Positions 57,289 through 64,000 of a stretch of 64,000 nucleotides of DNA are shown here, piece by piece. The notes beneath the pieces were generated by a model. The model ran no database searches and was not told the DNA's origin. It was given only the letters and a program-made list of their open reading frames with translations. Origin of the DNA: an uncultured Ectothiorhodospiraceae bacterium (GTDB taxonomy: Bacteria; Pseudomonadota; Gammaproteobacteria; UBA6429; Thiohalophilaceae); the NCBI GenBank assembly GCA_947258695.1, contig CAMYJG010000001.1, positions 1-64,000 on the forward strand, written 5' to 3'. The translations under genes and the position numbers were made by a program. Position 1 is the stretch's first letter; each line of letters begins with the position of its first letter.

Positions 57289-59589
57289 ATGCCAAGAATG
57301 AATTCAAACAAGCAGCGCCTTGGAACAACTTTTATATTAGTTATCGTTGCAGTGCTTTCAATAACCATGGGTGCAACCACTTATATTCGTTACCAGGTCC
57401 AGCATAAACAAGCTGTAGAAGATATAACCGAGAAGGGAAGATCTTTTTCAACATTTATCAGTCTTATTATTTCAGATGCAATATTGTCCTCTGATTTTTT
57501 ATTGATGAATCAGTATATGAAAGAACTAGCAAATGTGCAGGACGTTGTATTTGGTACAATCGCGATAGGTGATGAAATCAATTTAACATCATATCTTAAT
57601 AATAAAAATGAATATGTGAAAAAATACAAATCCAAAAGTTTTTCTGAAACAATAAAAAACATAAAAAATGACAACGATATCGTAACCCTCGAATACCCGG
57701 TAGTATCGAATGAAAATAATGCTAGAGTTATCGTTGGCATTAGTACTAAACGGGCGGCTGAGATTTCAAATGAATACCTGGTAAGACAATTGATTGAGTC
57801 CATTATAATTATGGTCATTTTAAGTCTGGCCATTTATTTTGTTTTTCGTAATAAAACGCTAAAACCTATTCGAGAGCTTGTGACTAGCTTTAAAAAAGTC
57901 GAGCATGGTACGTTAGATAGCAAGGCACCTGTTGCCTCCAGCAAAGAACTTGCTGAACTCGGTGACTCATTCAATCAAATGACAAAGGCTTTGTTGTCCA
58001 GTCAACAAGAAAAAGTACAGGCACTTGCTGAAATTATTAGTGCAAATGAGCAACTTGAGGCGGCAACGAAAGCTAAGAGTGCATTCCTTGCTAATATGAG
58101 TCACGAAATTCGTACACCCTTAACTGCAATTGTTGGGTTTGGCCAAGCCCTGCTGGATGAACAAAGTGAATCTATCGACAGAGATGATGCCATATATTCA
58201 ATTATAAGAAATGGTAAGCATCTTCAACATATTATTAATGATATTCTTGACCTGTCTAAAATTGAGGCAGAGAAACTTGAAATAGAAGAGCTTCCAGTTT
58301 CCTTGTTTGAATTGTTGCATGATGTTTCATTATTAATTGAGATACAAGGGCGTGAGAAAGGTCTATCTACGTATATCAATCATCGTTATCCCTTACCTAA
58401 AACTATTTACAGTGATCCGGTACGTATAAAACAGATATTAATTAATCTTTGTAATAACGCGATTAAATTTACAGAGAGTGGCAGTGTGTCTGTTGATGTG
58501 GCATATGACAAGTTTAACAATAAAATCAAGTTTGATGTAATTGATACAGGAATAGGTCTTGATCAAGAACAGCAGCAGAAAATTTTTGAGGCTTTTTCTC
58601 AGGCGGATTCTTCGACAACACGTAAATATGGTGGTACAGGCCTTGGTTTGTCTCTATCAAAACAACTGGCAAACATGCTAGGCGGAGATATAACCGTTGA
58701 AAGTAAACCGGGAGAGGGCAGTAAGTTTTCTATCTCAATATCTGCTGGAGAGAAGGAATTGGAATTTGTGCATCGCCAGACCGCAGTCCACTCTGTTCCG
58801 CCATCAAAAGACACTGTATCAGATGTACTACTTGATGGTCATGTTCTCCTTGCAGAGGATGTGCCTGATAACCAGGTATTAATATCACTCTACATTAAAC
58901 GGATGGGGTTATCAGTAACAGTGGTGAATAATGGTAAAGAAGCCATTGAAGCGGTTAATGAAAACGATTTTGATCTTGTCTTTATGGATATGCAAATGCC
59001 GATTATGGGTGGTGTCGAGGCAGTCGAGATATTACGTAGTCAAAACTTTAATAAACCAATTATTGCATTAACGGCGAATGCAATGAAAGATGATAAGGAC
59101 AAATGTCTTATAGCTGGTTGTCAAGATTTTCTAACAAAACCTATCGACACTACTAACTTTAAAAATTTACTCAGACATTATTTAAAAACTAAAGATACTC
59201 GTTTAGATGAAGCAAAACTTGTCTTACCTAATATTGATGTAAGAGATGAGGAAATGTTTAACCTGACTAAAATTTTTGTATCTCGTTTACCAGATATTAT
59301 AAAAAACATAAACGAAACATTTGATAACAGGGAGCTTCTCAAACTTAAAGAACTTATCCATGATCTTAAAGGCACGGCTGGCAGTTTTGGCTATCCAAAA
59401 TTATCATCTATATGCCAGGATATACAGGTAGAAATTTTTAACACCTGTAAAAATTCTAACTCATGTGAATTAACTGACAGCGAAAATGGTGAGATAGTCG
59501 ACTCAATATCAGATCTAATTGATGAGCTTAATGCCACGATAAAGCTTGTGTTAAGAAGCTGGGATGAGAGATATTCAAATGCTTCCTGA
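57289..59589 (+). CDS. Membrane hybrid histidine kinase (sensor-HAMP-HisKA-ATPase-REC-HPt)
   Basis: A 766-residue sensor kinase, the likely partner of the preceding binding protein. Membrane segments at about 12-30 and 165-187 enclose a periplasmic domain, followed by a HAMP region (FRNKTLKPIRELVTSFKKVEHG). HisKA has FLANMSHEIRTPLTAIVGF (His272). The ATPase domain has NNAIKFT, DTGIGLDQEQ and GGTGLGLSLSKQL. A receiver has Asp567 in LVFMDMQMP, and a C-terminal HPt has His691 in ELIHDLKGTAGSFG. It lacks the PAS region of the kinase at 22.9 kb but is otherwise its close match, including the HPt. Confidence 0.92.
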   Translation: MPRMNSNKQRLGTTFILVIVAVLSITMGATTYIRYQVQHKQAVEDITEKGRSFSTFISLIISDAILSSDFLLMNQYMKELANVQDVVFGTIAIGDEINLTSYLNNKNEYVKKYKSKSFSETIKNIKNDNDIVTLEYPVVSNENNARVIVGISTKRAAEISNEYLVRQLIESIIIMVILSLAIYFVFRNKTLKPIRELVTSFKKVEHGTLDSKAPVASSKELAELGDSFNQMTKALLSSQQEKVQALAEIISANEQLEAATKAKSAFLANMSHEIRTPLTAIVGFGQALLDEQSESIDRDDAIYSIIRNGKHLQHIINDILDLSKIEAEKLEIEELPVSLFELLHDVSLLIEIQGREKGLSTYINHRYPLPKTIYSDPVRIKQILINLCNNAIKFTESGSVSVDVAYDKFNNKIKFDVIDTGIGLDQEQQQKIFEAFSQADSSTTRKYGGTGLGLSLSKQLANMLGGDITVESKPGEGSKFSISISAGEKELEFVHRQTAVHSVPPSKDTVSDVLLDGHVLLAEDVPDNQVLISLYIKRMGLSVTVVNNGKEAIEAVNENDFDLVFMDMQMPIMGGVEAVEILRSQNFNKPIIALTANAMKDDKDKCLIAGCQDFLTKPIDTTNFKNLLRHYLKTKDTRLDEAKLVLPNIDVRDEEMFNLTKIFVSRLPDIIKNINETFDNRELLKLKELIHDLKGTAGSFGYPKLSSICQDIQVEIFNTCKNSNSCELTDSENGEIVDSISDLIDELNATIKLVLRSWDERYSNAS

Positions 59590-59906
59590 GCACTATTATG
59601 GCCAGGATTAAATGTCGGTTGTTTGATTAATTTTGCCTTGTAAAGAGCGTTCGCTTATTCAAATAAAAGCATGTAAGACATAATAAAATAATGTGATATA
59701 TTGCTGCTAGAGCCATAAGTTTGAGTAAATTGGTTATTTTATAAGCAAAAGTATACACAAAACGTAATATTTACTATAAATAATGAATATAGTTATCAAT
59801 TTTCAATAATAATAGAATTAATGTAAGATTATCTCCTGTAAGATGTTACTTACATGCAAAATGCAGTGTAAATGGATAGACAGAGTTAATATTCAGAGGA
59901 TAGATA
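59590..59906. promoter_or_regulatory. Upstream region of the CsrA-like gene
   Basis: The gap of about 317 bases has no gene. It contains TGTAAGAT twice (59822-59829 and 59837-59844, starts 15 bases apart), and the second copy forms a perfect inverted pair TGTAAG-N6-CTTACA (59837-59854). This is a candidate operator or RNA hairpin 50-85 bases before the start. The rest is AT-rich. Confidence 0.45.
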
Positions 59907-60080
59907 ATGCTTGTACTAGAAAGGAAATCTGGCGAATCAATCGTGATTCAAAATGGTGAAGACATCATTGAAATTAAGGTTGATAAGTATAATAAAGGTG
60001 CGGTTAAGCTGGTTTTTGATGCGCCAATGAATTATGTAATTTTGCGTAAAGAACTAACTACAAATAAAAAACCAAACTAA
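59907..60080 (+). CDS. Divergent CsrA/RsmA-family RNA-binding protein
   Basis: A 57-residue protein beginning [14 protein letters not shown], aligning with CsrA (MLILTRRVGETLMI). It continues with [20 protein letters not shown] and NYVILRKEL, the counterpart of the RNA-binding VHREEI end. Leu4, Arg6, the GE pair, the AP turn and the Arg equivalent to CsrA Arg44 are kept. Arg7 is Lys, Val42 is Ile, and the first Glu after Arg44 is Lys. AGAGGA lies at good distance before the ATG. Too short for usual gene-length cut-offs, it is clearly a real gene. CsrA normally binds GGA motifs in mRNA leaders; the altered surface suggests a specialised paralogue. Confidence 0.85.
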   Translation: MLVLERKSGESIVIQNGEDIIEIKVDKYNKGAVKLVFDAPMNYVILRKELTTNKKPN

Positions 60081-60167
60081 GCGTTATTTTAATATATTGG
60101 CTCAATAGGGCTTTATCTTAGTTTTATTATTGCCTTCCATCTTAGTGTATTGAGCTAAAAAGAATTA

Positions 60168-60947
60168 ATGTTGTTTTCAATGCAATCTAAAAATTCCTTT
60201 CTGACTTTTCTGTTATTTTTTATCTCCTTGCCTGTCTCGGCAATCGTTAATATGGATGGTCTTCATTTTGATAAACGAGAAGATACTTTTACCGCAGATC
60301 TTGATTTAACAGTCAAGGGATCATCTGGCAACTCAAACTTATCACGGATTTCATTAAACGGACAATTTAGCTGGTTAAGCGATAAGTCGATTCACCTGGC
60401 CATAATGGGTTACCAATATGGTGAGAATAATGATGTAGCGAGTGTCAATAAGTCTTTTGCCCACTACCGTTATATTCATCAATTAACAGATACAACGGAT
60501 CTAGAGCTATTTGCACAATTAGAATCTAATGAGTTTACCCGCTTGTCATACCGTGGATTGATCGGCACCGGGGTACGTTTTTCTGTTTCTAACTCAGAGA
60601 GTCATCGCGCTTTTTTAGGCATGGGTGGTTTTTATTCAAAAGAAAAAACGGAATTCACTATCGGTTTAACAGATCATGGTACTGAAGAATTTTCCCGGGC
60701 TAACTTCTATTTTTTATCTAAGTATAATTTAACATCGACGGCTAGTTTTTCTAATGCTTTATACTATCAGCCGCGTTTAAGTGAGTTATCAGATTATCGT
60801 GCATTGCTTGAGAGTAAATTGGATATAAAAATTAATAAATCACTCAGTTTTAGATTAAAGCTGGATATTGAATACGATAGTGAACCTTCGTTAACAATAA
60901 AAAGTACTGATGTTAGCTATATGACCGGGTTGCTATACCACTTCTAA
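60168..60947 (+). CDS. DUF481-type outer-membrane beta-barrel protein
   Basis: A 259-residue exported protein: signal peptide (FLTFLLFFISLPVSAIVN), then alternating short beta strands ending in an aromatic residue (SYMTGLLYHF), as outer-membrane barrels require. The order DGLHFDKREDTFTADLDLTVKG, then SWLSDKSIHLAIMGYQYGE, FAHYRYIHQLTDTTDLELFAQ and YRGLIGTGVRFSV is that of DUF481/YdiY-like proteins. Function unknown. It lies between the CsrA-like gene and a response regulator. The start at 60168 may be two codons early, since a second in-frame ATG follows at 60180. Confidence 0.78.
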   Translation: MLFSMQSKNSFLTFLLFFISLPVSAIVNMDGLHFDKREDTFTADLDLTVKGSSGNSNLSRISLNGQFSWLSDKSIHLAIMGYQYGENNDVASVNKSFAHYRYIHQLTDTTDLELFAQLESNEFTRLSYRGLIGTGVRFSVSNSESHRAFLGMGGFYSKEKTEFTIGLTDHGTEEFSRANFYFLSKYNLTSTASFSNALYYQPRLSELSDYRALLESKLDIKINKSLSFRLKLDIEYDSEPSLTIKSTDVSYMTGLLYHF

Positions 60948-61085
60948 GTCATTACAGAGAACCTATTTTCTCGATGACCTTATATTATTTGTGACATTGA
61001 TTTGCATTATAGAAGAGTTTTTTTCAGGATATTCACGTTATACTAGCGTTATACTACCCTTGTTTAGCCGGAATCTGATTTATTA

Positions 61086-61469
61086 ATGACGGAAGCACAA
61101 AAAAAAATATTAATAGTTGATGATGACGAAAACATGTTGAGTATGTTGCATGATTTTCTGTTAGATAAAGGCTATGAAGTTATGCAGAGTGTTGACGGGG
61201 TTGAAGCCCAGTCATTATTTGATGAATTTATGCCCGATATTGTATTAACCGATATCGTTATGCCAGGAGTTGACGGCATAGAGTTGTTACTAAACCTGAG
61301 AAAAATAAATCCTGAGCTTTCTGTTATCGCGATGTCAGGCGGTAATACGGGGCATGCAGATACCTATTTAAAAATGGCAGATAATTTAGGTGCGAATATT
61401 ATTTTAAATAAACCTTTTAAATTATCTGAGCTTCTTGAACATATACAAAAACTCGATGTTGATGCGTAA
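61086..61469 (+). CDS. Single-domain response regulator
   Basis: A 127-residue CheY-like receiver: acidic pocket ILIVDDDENMLSML, phospho-acceptor Asp56 in IVLTDIVMPGVDGIELL, a VIAMSGG segment and the conserved Lys in ILNKPFKLSELL. No output domain. It is 38 bases before a PAS hybrid kinase, so it probably receives phosphate from it. Confidence 0.93.
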   Translation: MTEAQKKILIVDDDENMLSMLHDFLLDKGYEVMQSVDGVEAQSLFDEFMPDIVLTDIVMPGVDGIELLLNLRKINPELSVIAMSGGNTGHADTYLKMADNLGANIILNKPFKLSELLEHIQKLDVDA

Positions 61470-61507
61470 TTAACTTCAGTTCAGTTGTTTATACGGATGA
61501 TAGATAA

Positions 61508-63475
61508 TTGAAAAAAAATAGATATTCTACTCATTCTAAAAGTAAAACAACTAAACCATCAGGTCTGCCAAAGACAGAATTCGATGCGATTCTAAATTCT
61601 ATTCCTGATGTCATTGTCCGCTTTAACCTGTTAGGCAAAATAGTTTGGTGGAATAAAAACCTTGACGATGTCGTTGATTCACAAGGTAATGATTTACTTA
61701 ATTCAGATTTTTCAGATTTATTCACTCCATGTAACGACGAGTCCATTCAACAAATAATAGAACAAACTGTGGTGCGTGGACAGGCAGAAATAGACGCTTA
61801 TATTTCTACATCATCCGGTAACAAGCGATACAATCTAAAAATCAGTTTAATCGAAGAGGCTCGTGAAAAAGAGATACTTGCTGTAGGTCGTGATATTGAT
61901 GAGCGGGCACTTATGTCTGACGCGCTTAAAAAAAGCCAGTCTAAACTTCAAAAACTGATTGATGCTCTTCCATTTCTAATTTTTCTATCCTCGCCAGAAG
62001 ATGAATTTATTCATGCAAATAAAAAGTTTTGCCAGTTTGTTAAGTTACCGTTAAATAAAATTATCGGCTATACAAGTTCTGATGTATTTGACCAGCAACT
62101 ACATGACTCCTTTATCAAAGGAAACGATAAAGTTTTATCTAAAACGGATACTATTAATTATGAATGTGTAATAGAAATAAACAGGGCAAATGTAAACTTG
62201 TCTGTTGATAAATTTCCATTATTTGATGAAGCAGGAAATGTCTATGCAATATGTGGTGTGGTTGAAGATGTTACCAGCCAGTATCAATTACAACGACAAT
62301 TACAACAAACACAGAAGATGGAAGCTATAGGGCAATTGACCGGGGGCATTGCGCATGATTTTAATAATGTGCTGGCTTCTATAATGGGTTATACCGGTTT
62401 AGCAAACAGAAGAGCAAAAAAATCTAATGATGATTTAATTGAAGGTTATTTATCGCAAATTCATCGTGCTGGAGAACGAGCAAGGGATCTTGTACAACAG
62501 TTATTAGCATTTAGTCGTGGTGACGTAGGTGGGCTACAGATATTAGAGCCTGAGCCACTGGCAAATGAAGCGATCAAAATGTTGATATCTCTGATACCTA
62601 GTAGTATTAGTTTAAATCTCAAAATTCGCAGTAACAACCTTAAACATTACATTGAAGTTGATCCGGTTCAGTTTAATCAAAGCATAATGAACCTTGTGAT
62701 TAATGCCAAAGATGCAATTGTAGCTGATACAGGCGAAATTAATGTATCTATAGAATATCTTCCAAAGGTAAAGGGTATCTGTGATTCATGCCATAGCACA
62801 TTTTCAGGAAAATTTATCAGGTTGTCAGTTAGTGATAATGGAATAGGTATACATAATGATATTTTAAGCAGGATTTTTGATCCCTTCTTTACCACCAAGG
62901 AAGTAGGTAAAGGTTCTGGTATGGGTTTATCAATGTTGCATGGTATTGTTCATGGCAGTGGGGGGCATATCGTTGTTAAATCAAATAATCCTCATGCGAA
63001 AAAAGGCACTACCATACAAGTCTATTATCCTGAAGTGAAATCAAACTCTGTAGAAGAAAATAAACTTGAATATACTCCTGAAATTATTAAAAATAAGAAT
63101 ATTGGTAAAACTATACTGGTCATTGATGATGAACCATTAATAACACAATACTTAACAGATCTCTTAAGTAGCGAAGGTTATAAGGTTATTTCATTTAATG
63201 AATCTATCCAGGGTTTAGATTATTTTAAAGCACATAATAATCATATTGATATGATTATCACGGATCAAACCATGCCTGAATTAACAGGTTTAGAGTTAGC
63301 TAAAAATATCCAAACATCGGGTTATAAAATCCCGATAATTTTATGTACGGGCTACAGTGATTTTGCTGATGACATTATGGAGTCAGATCATGGAATTGAT
63401 GTTTTTTTTGATAAACCATTTGATGATTCACAACTGCTACTATCAATCACAAAACTCATTTCTGCTTATAAATAA
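61508..63475 (+). CDS. Soluble PAS hybrid histidine kinase with C-terminal receiver
   Basis: A 655-residue kinase without membrane segments. Two PAS domains (about 22-135 and 145-260; FDAILNSIPDVIVRFNLLGKIVWWN and LIDALPFLIFLSSPEDEFIHAN) lead to HisKA with AIGQLTGGIAHDFNNVLASIMGY (His283). The ATPase domain has NLVINAKDAI, SDNGIGIHNDI and KGSGMGLSMLHGIVHG. The C-terminal receiver has Asp586 in MIITDQTMPELTG. In the ATPase domain a C425-D-S-C428-H429 motif lies just before the N-box-to-G-box loop. The start is a TTG at 61508; no in-frame ATG precedes the first PAS domain. Confidence 0.9.
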   Translation: MKKNRYSTHSKSKTTKPSGLPKTEFDAILNSIPDVIVRFNLLGKIVWWNKNLDDVVDSQGNDLLNSDFSDLFTPCNDESIQQIIEQTVVRGQAEIDAYISTSSGNKRYNLKISLIEEAREKEILAVGRDIDERALMSDALKKSQSKLQKLIDALPFLIFLSSPEDEFIHANKKFCQFVKLPLNKIIGYTSSDVFDQQLHDSFIKGNDKVLSKTDTINYECVIEINRANVNLSVDKFPLFDEAGNVYAICGVVEDVTSQYQLQRQLQQTQKMEAIGQLTGGIAHDFNNVLASIMGYTGLANRRAKKSNDDLIEGYLSQIHRAGERARDLVQQLLAFSRGDVGGLQILEPEPLANEAIKMLISLIPSSISLNLKIRSNNLKHYIEVDPVQFNQSIMNLVINAKDAIVADTGEINVSIEYLPKVKGICDSCHSTFSGKFIRLSVSDNGIGIHNDILSRIFDPFFTTKEVGKGSGMGLSMLHGIVHGSGGHIVVKSNNPHAKKGTTIQVYYPEVKSNSVEENKLEYTPEIIKNKNIGKTILVIDDEPLITQYLTDLLSSEGYKVISFNESIQGLDYFKAHNNHIDMIITDQTMPELTGLELAKNIQTSGYKIPIILCTGYSDFADDIMESDHGIDVFFDKPFDDSQLLLSITKLISAYK

Positions 63476-63587
63476 CTTATAAATAATATGCATTAATGGT
63501 TTCTCCTCTTAATATAATGAGAACTATTGACAATAATGCTGAATTTACATTAAATGACTCGTCGGTCAGTTATTTGGTGAAGAAGTT

Positions 63588-64000
63588 GTGCATGTTTCTG
63601 CAAACAGTTTAAGCGATTCAGTAAGATGGCGTCGTAGAAAGGACAATAGGCCCGCTGAGATTCTCTCTTCAGCTTTGAAAGTATTCTCATTGAAAGGCTA
63701 TGCCGCAACAAAGCTTGAAATAGTTGCGAAACAGGCTGGAGTTTCTAAAGCAACTCTTTATTTATATTTTGAGAGTAAAGAGGCCTTATTTAAAGCCGTT
63801 GTTACCGAATTTGTCCTGCCACAAATTAAAAGAGCGGAAGACCAGGCTCAAAATTACACCGGTTCGATAAAAATACTCATGCATGAGTTATTGGAACACT
63901 GGAGAATTAATGTTCTGGAAACAGACGTATCTGGGATTCCAAAAATAATGATTGCTGAAGCCTCCAATTTTCCTGAACTTGCAACATTTTACCTCGACAA
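63588..64000 (+). CDS. TetR-family transcriptional regulator, N-terminal part (cut by window end)
   Basis: Frame from GTG 63588 to the window end (137 codons so far). The N-terminal DNA-binding domain is clear: ILSSALKVFSLKGYAATKLEIVAKQAGVSKATLYLYFESKEALFKAV across about 25-71, with the TetR helix-turn-helix. The ligand domain begins with VLPQIKRAEDQ and resembles the AefR-like subgroup (EHWRINVLETD, IMIAEASNFPELATFYLD). An in-frame stop at 63555 leaves GTG as the only usable start, with GAAGAAG before it. Target genes cannot be seen. Confidence 0.88.
   Translation, partial: MHVSANSLSDSVRWRRRKDNRPAEILSSALKVFSLKGYAATKLEIVAKQAGVSKATLYLYFESKEALFKAVVTEFVLPQIKRAEDQAQNYTGSIKILMHELLEHWRINVLETDVSGIPKIMIAEASNFPELATFYLD

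Noticed and set aside
62780-62794. CxxCH as a cytochrome c haem site
   Set aside because: The protein has no signal peptide or membrane anchor, so covalent haem attachment, which occurs in the periplasm, is unlikely.

Overview
The window is chromosomal DNA of a gammaproteobacterium, AT-rich by eye. The evidence is class-specific content and gene order: smc-zipA-ligA; tig-clpP-clpX-lon-hupB followed by tRNA-Val, tRNA-Asp and ppiD; a divergent pair of septation/PpiC genes and rnm-yciO; scpA-scpB-rluB; mltD-yafS-like-rnhA-dnaQ; yejABEF; and a GlnRS in addition to GluRS. Genus cannot be set from sequence alone. Chromosome structuring is of the SMC-ScpA-ScpB type.

Layout. 1-3.4 kb (minus strand): the first codons of what looks like an IS30-type transposase cut by the window edge, then mtgA, a CysZ-like membrane protein, an FGGY sugar kinase and queF. 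3.5-12.4 kb (plus): smc, zipA, ligA, a small STAS-like protein and a two-gene ABC-2 exporter, closed by a strong bidirectional terminator. 12.4-14.2 kb (minus): a PpiC isomerase, YciI and YciB/IspZ. 14.5-20 kb (plus): PHP nuclease, YciO, trpS, scpA, scpB, rluB. 20-28.7 kb is signalling-rich: an orphan Ycf46-N-like protein, a GGDEF cyclase, a tandem thioredoxin protein next to a hybrid kinase, an HD-GYP phosphodiesterase and a class III nucleotide cyclase.

29-39.3 kb is the protein quality-control block (tRNA-Leu, tig, clpP, clpX, lon, hupB, two tRNAs, ppiD) and a dicarboxylate/glutamate symporter, with heat-shock-type promoter matches before lon and possibly clpX. 39.4-45.9 kb holds fabI (minus) and the yejABEF peptide importer. 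45.9-49.8 kb holds mltD and yafS-like-rnhA-dnaQ; gloB, which sits between mltD and yafS in E. coli, is missing. 49.8-56.2 kb holds a candidate small RNA, a STAS protein, a GAF/HD-GYP protein, gltX, glnS, tRNA-Ala, a 64-residue membrane protein and tRNA-Glu.

56.2-64 kb is an accessory sensory region: a PhnD-like binding protein directly before a hybrid histidine kinase, a divergent CsrA-like protein of 57 residues, a DUF481-type outer-membrane protein, a response regulator, a PAS hybrid kinase with a CxxCH motif, and the start of a TetR-family regulator cut by the window end. The best candidates for new biology are the divergent CsrA paralogue with its repeated upstream motif, the binding-protein/kinase pair, the stand-alone Ycf46-N-like protein and the structured RNA after dnaQ. 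No CRISPR array, prophage or complete insertion sequence was seen.
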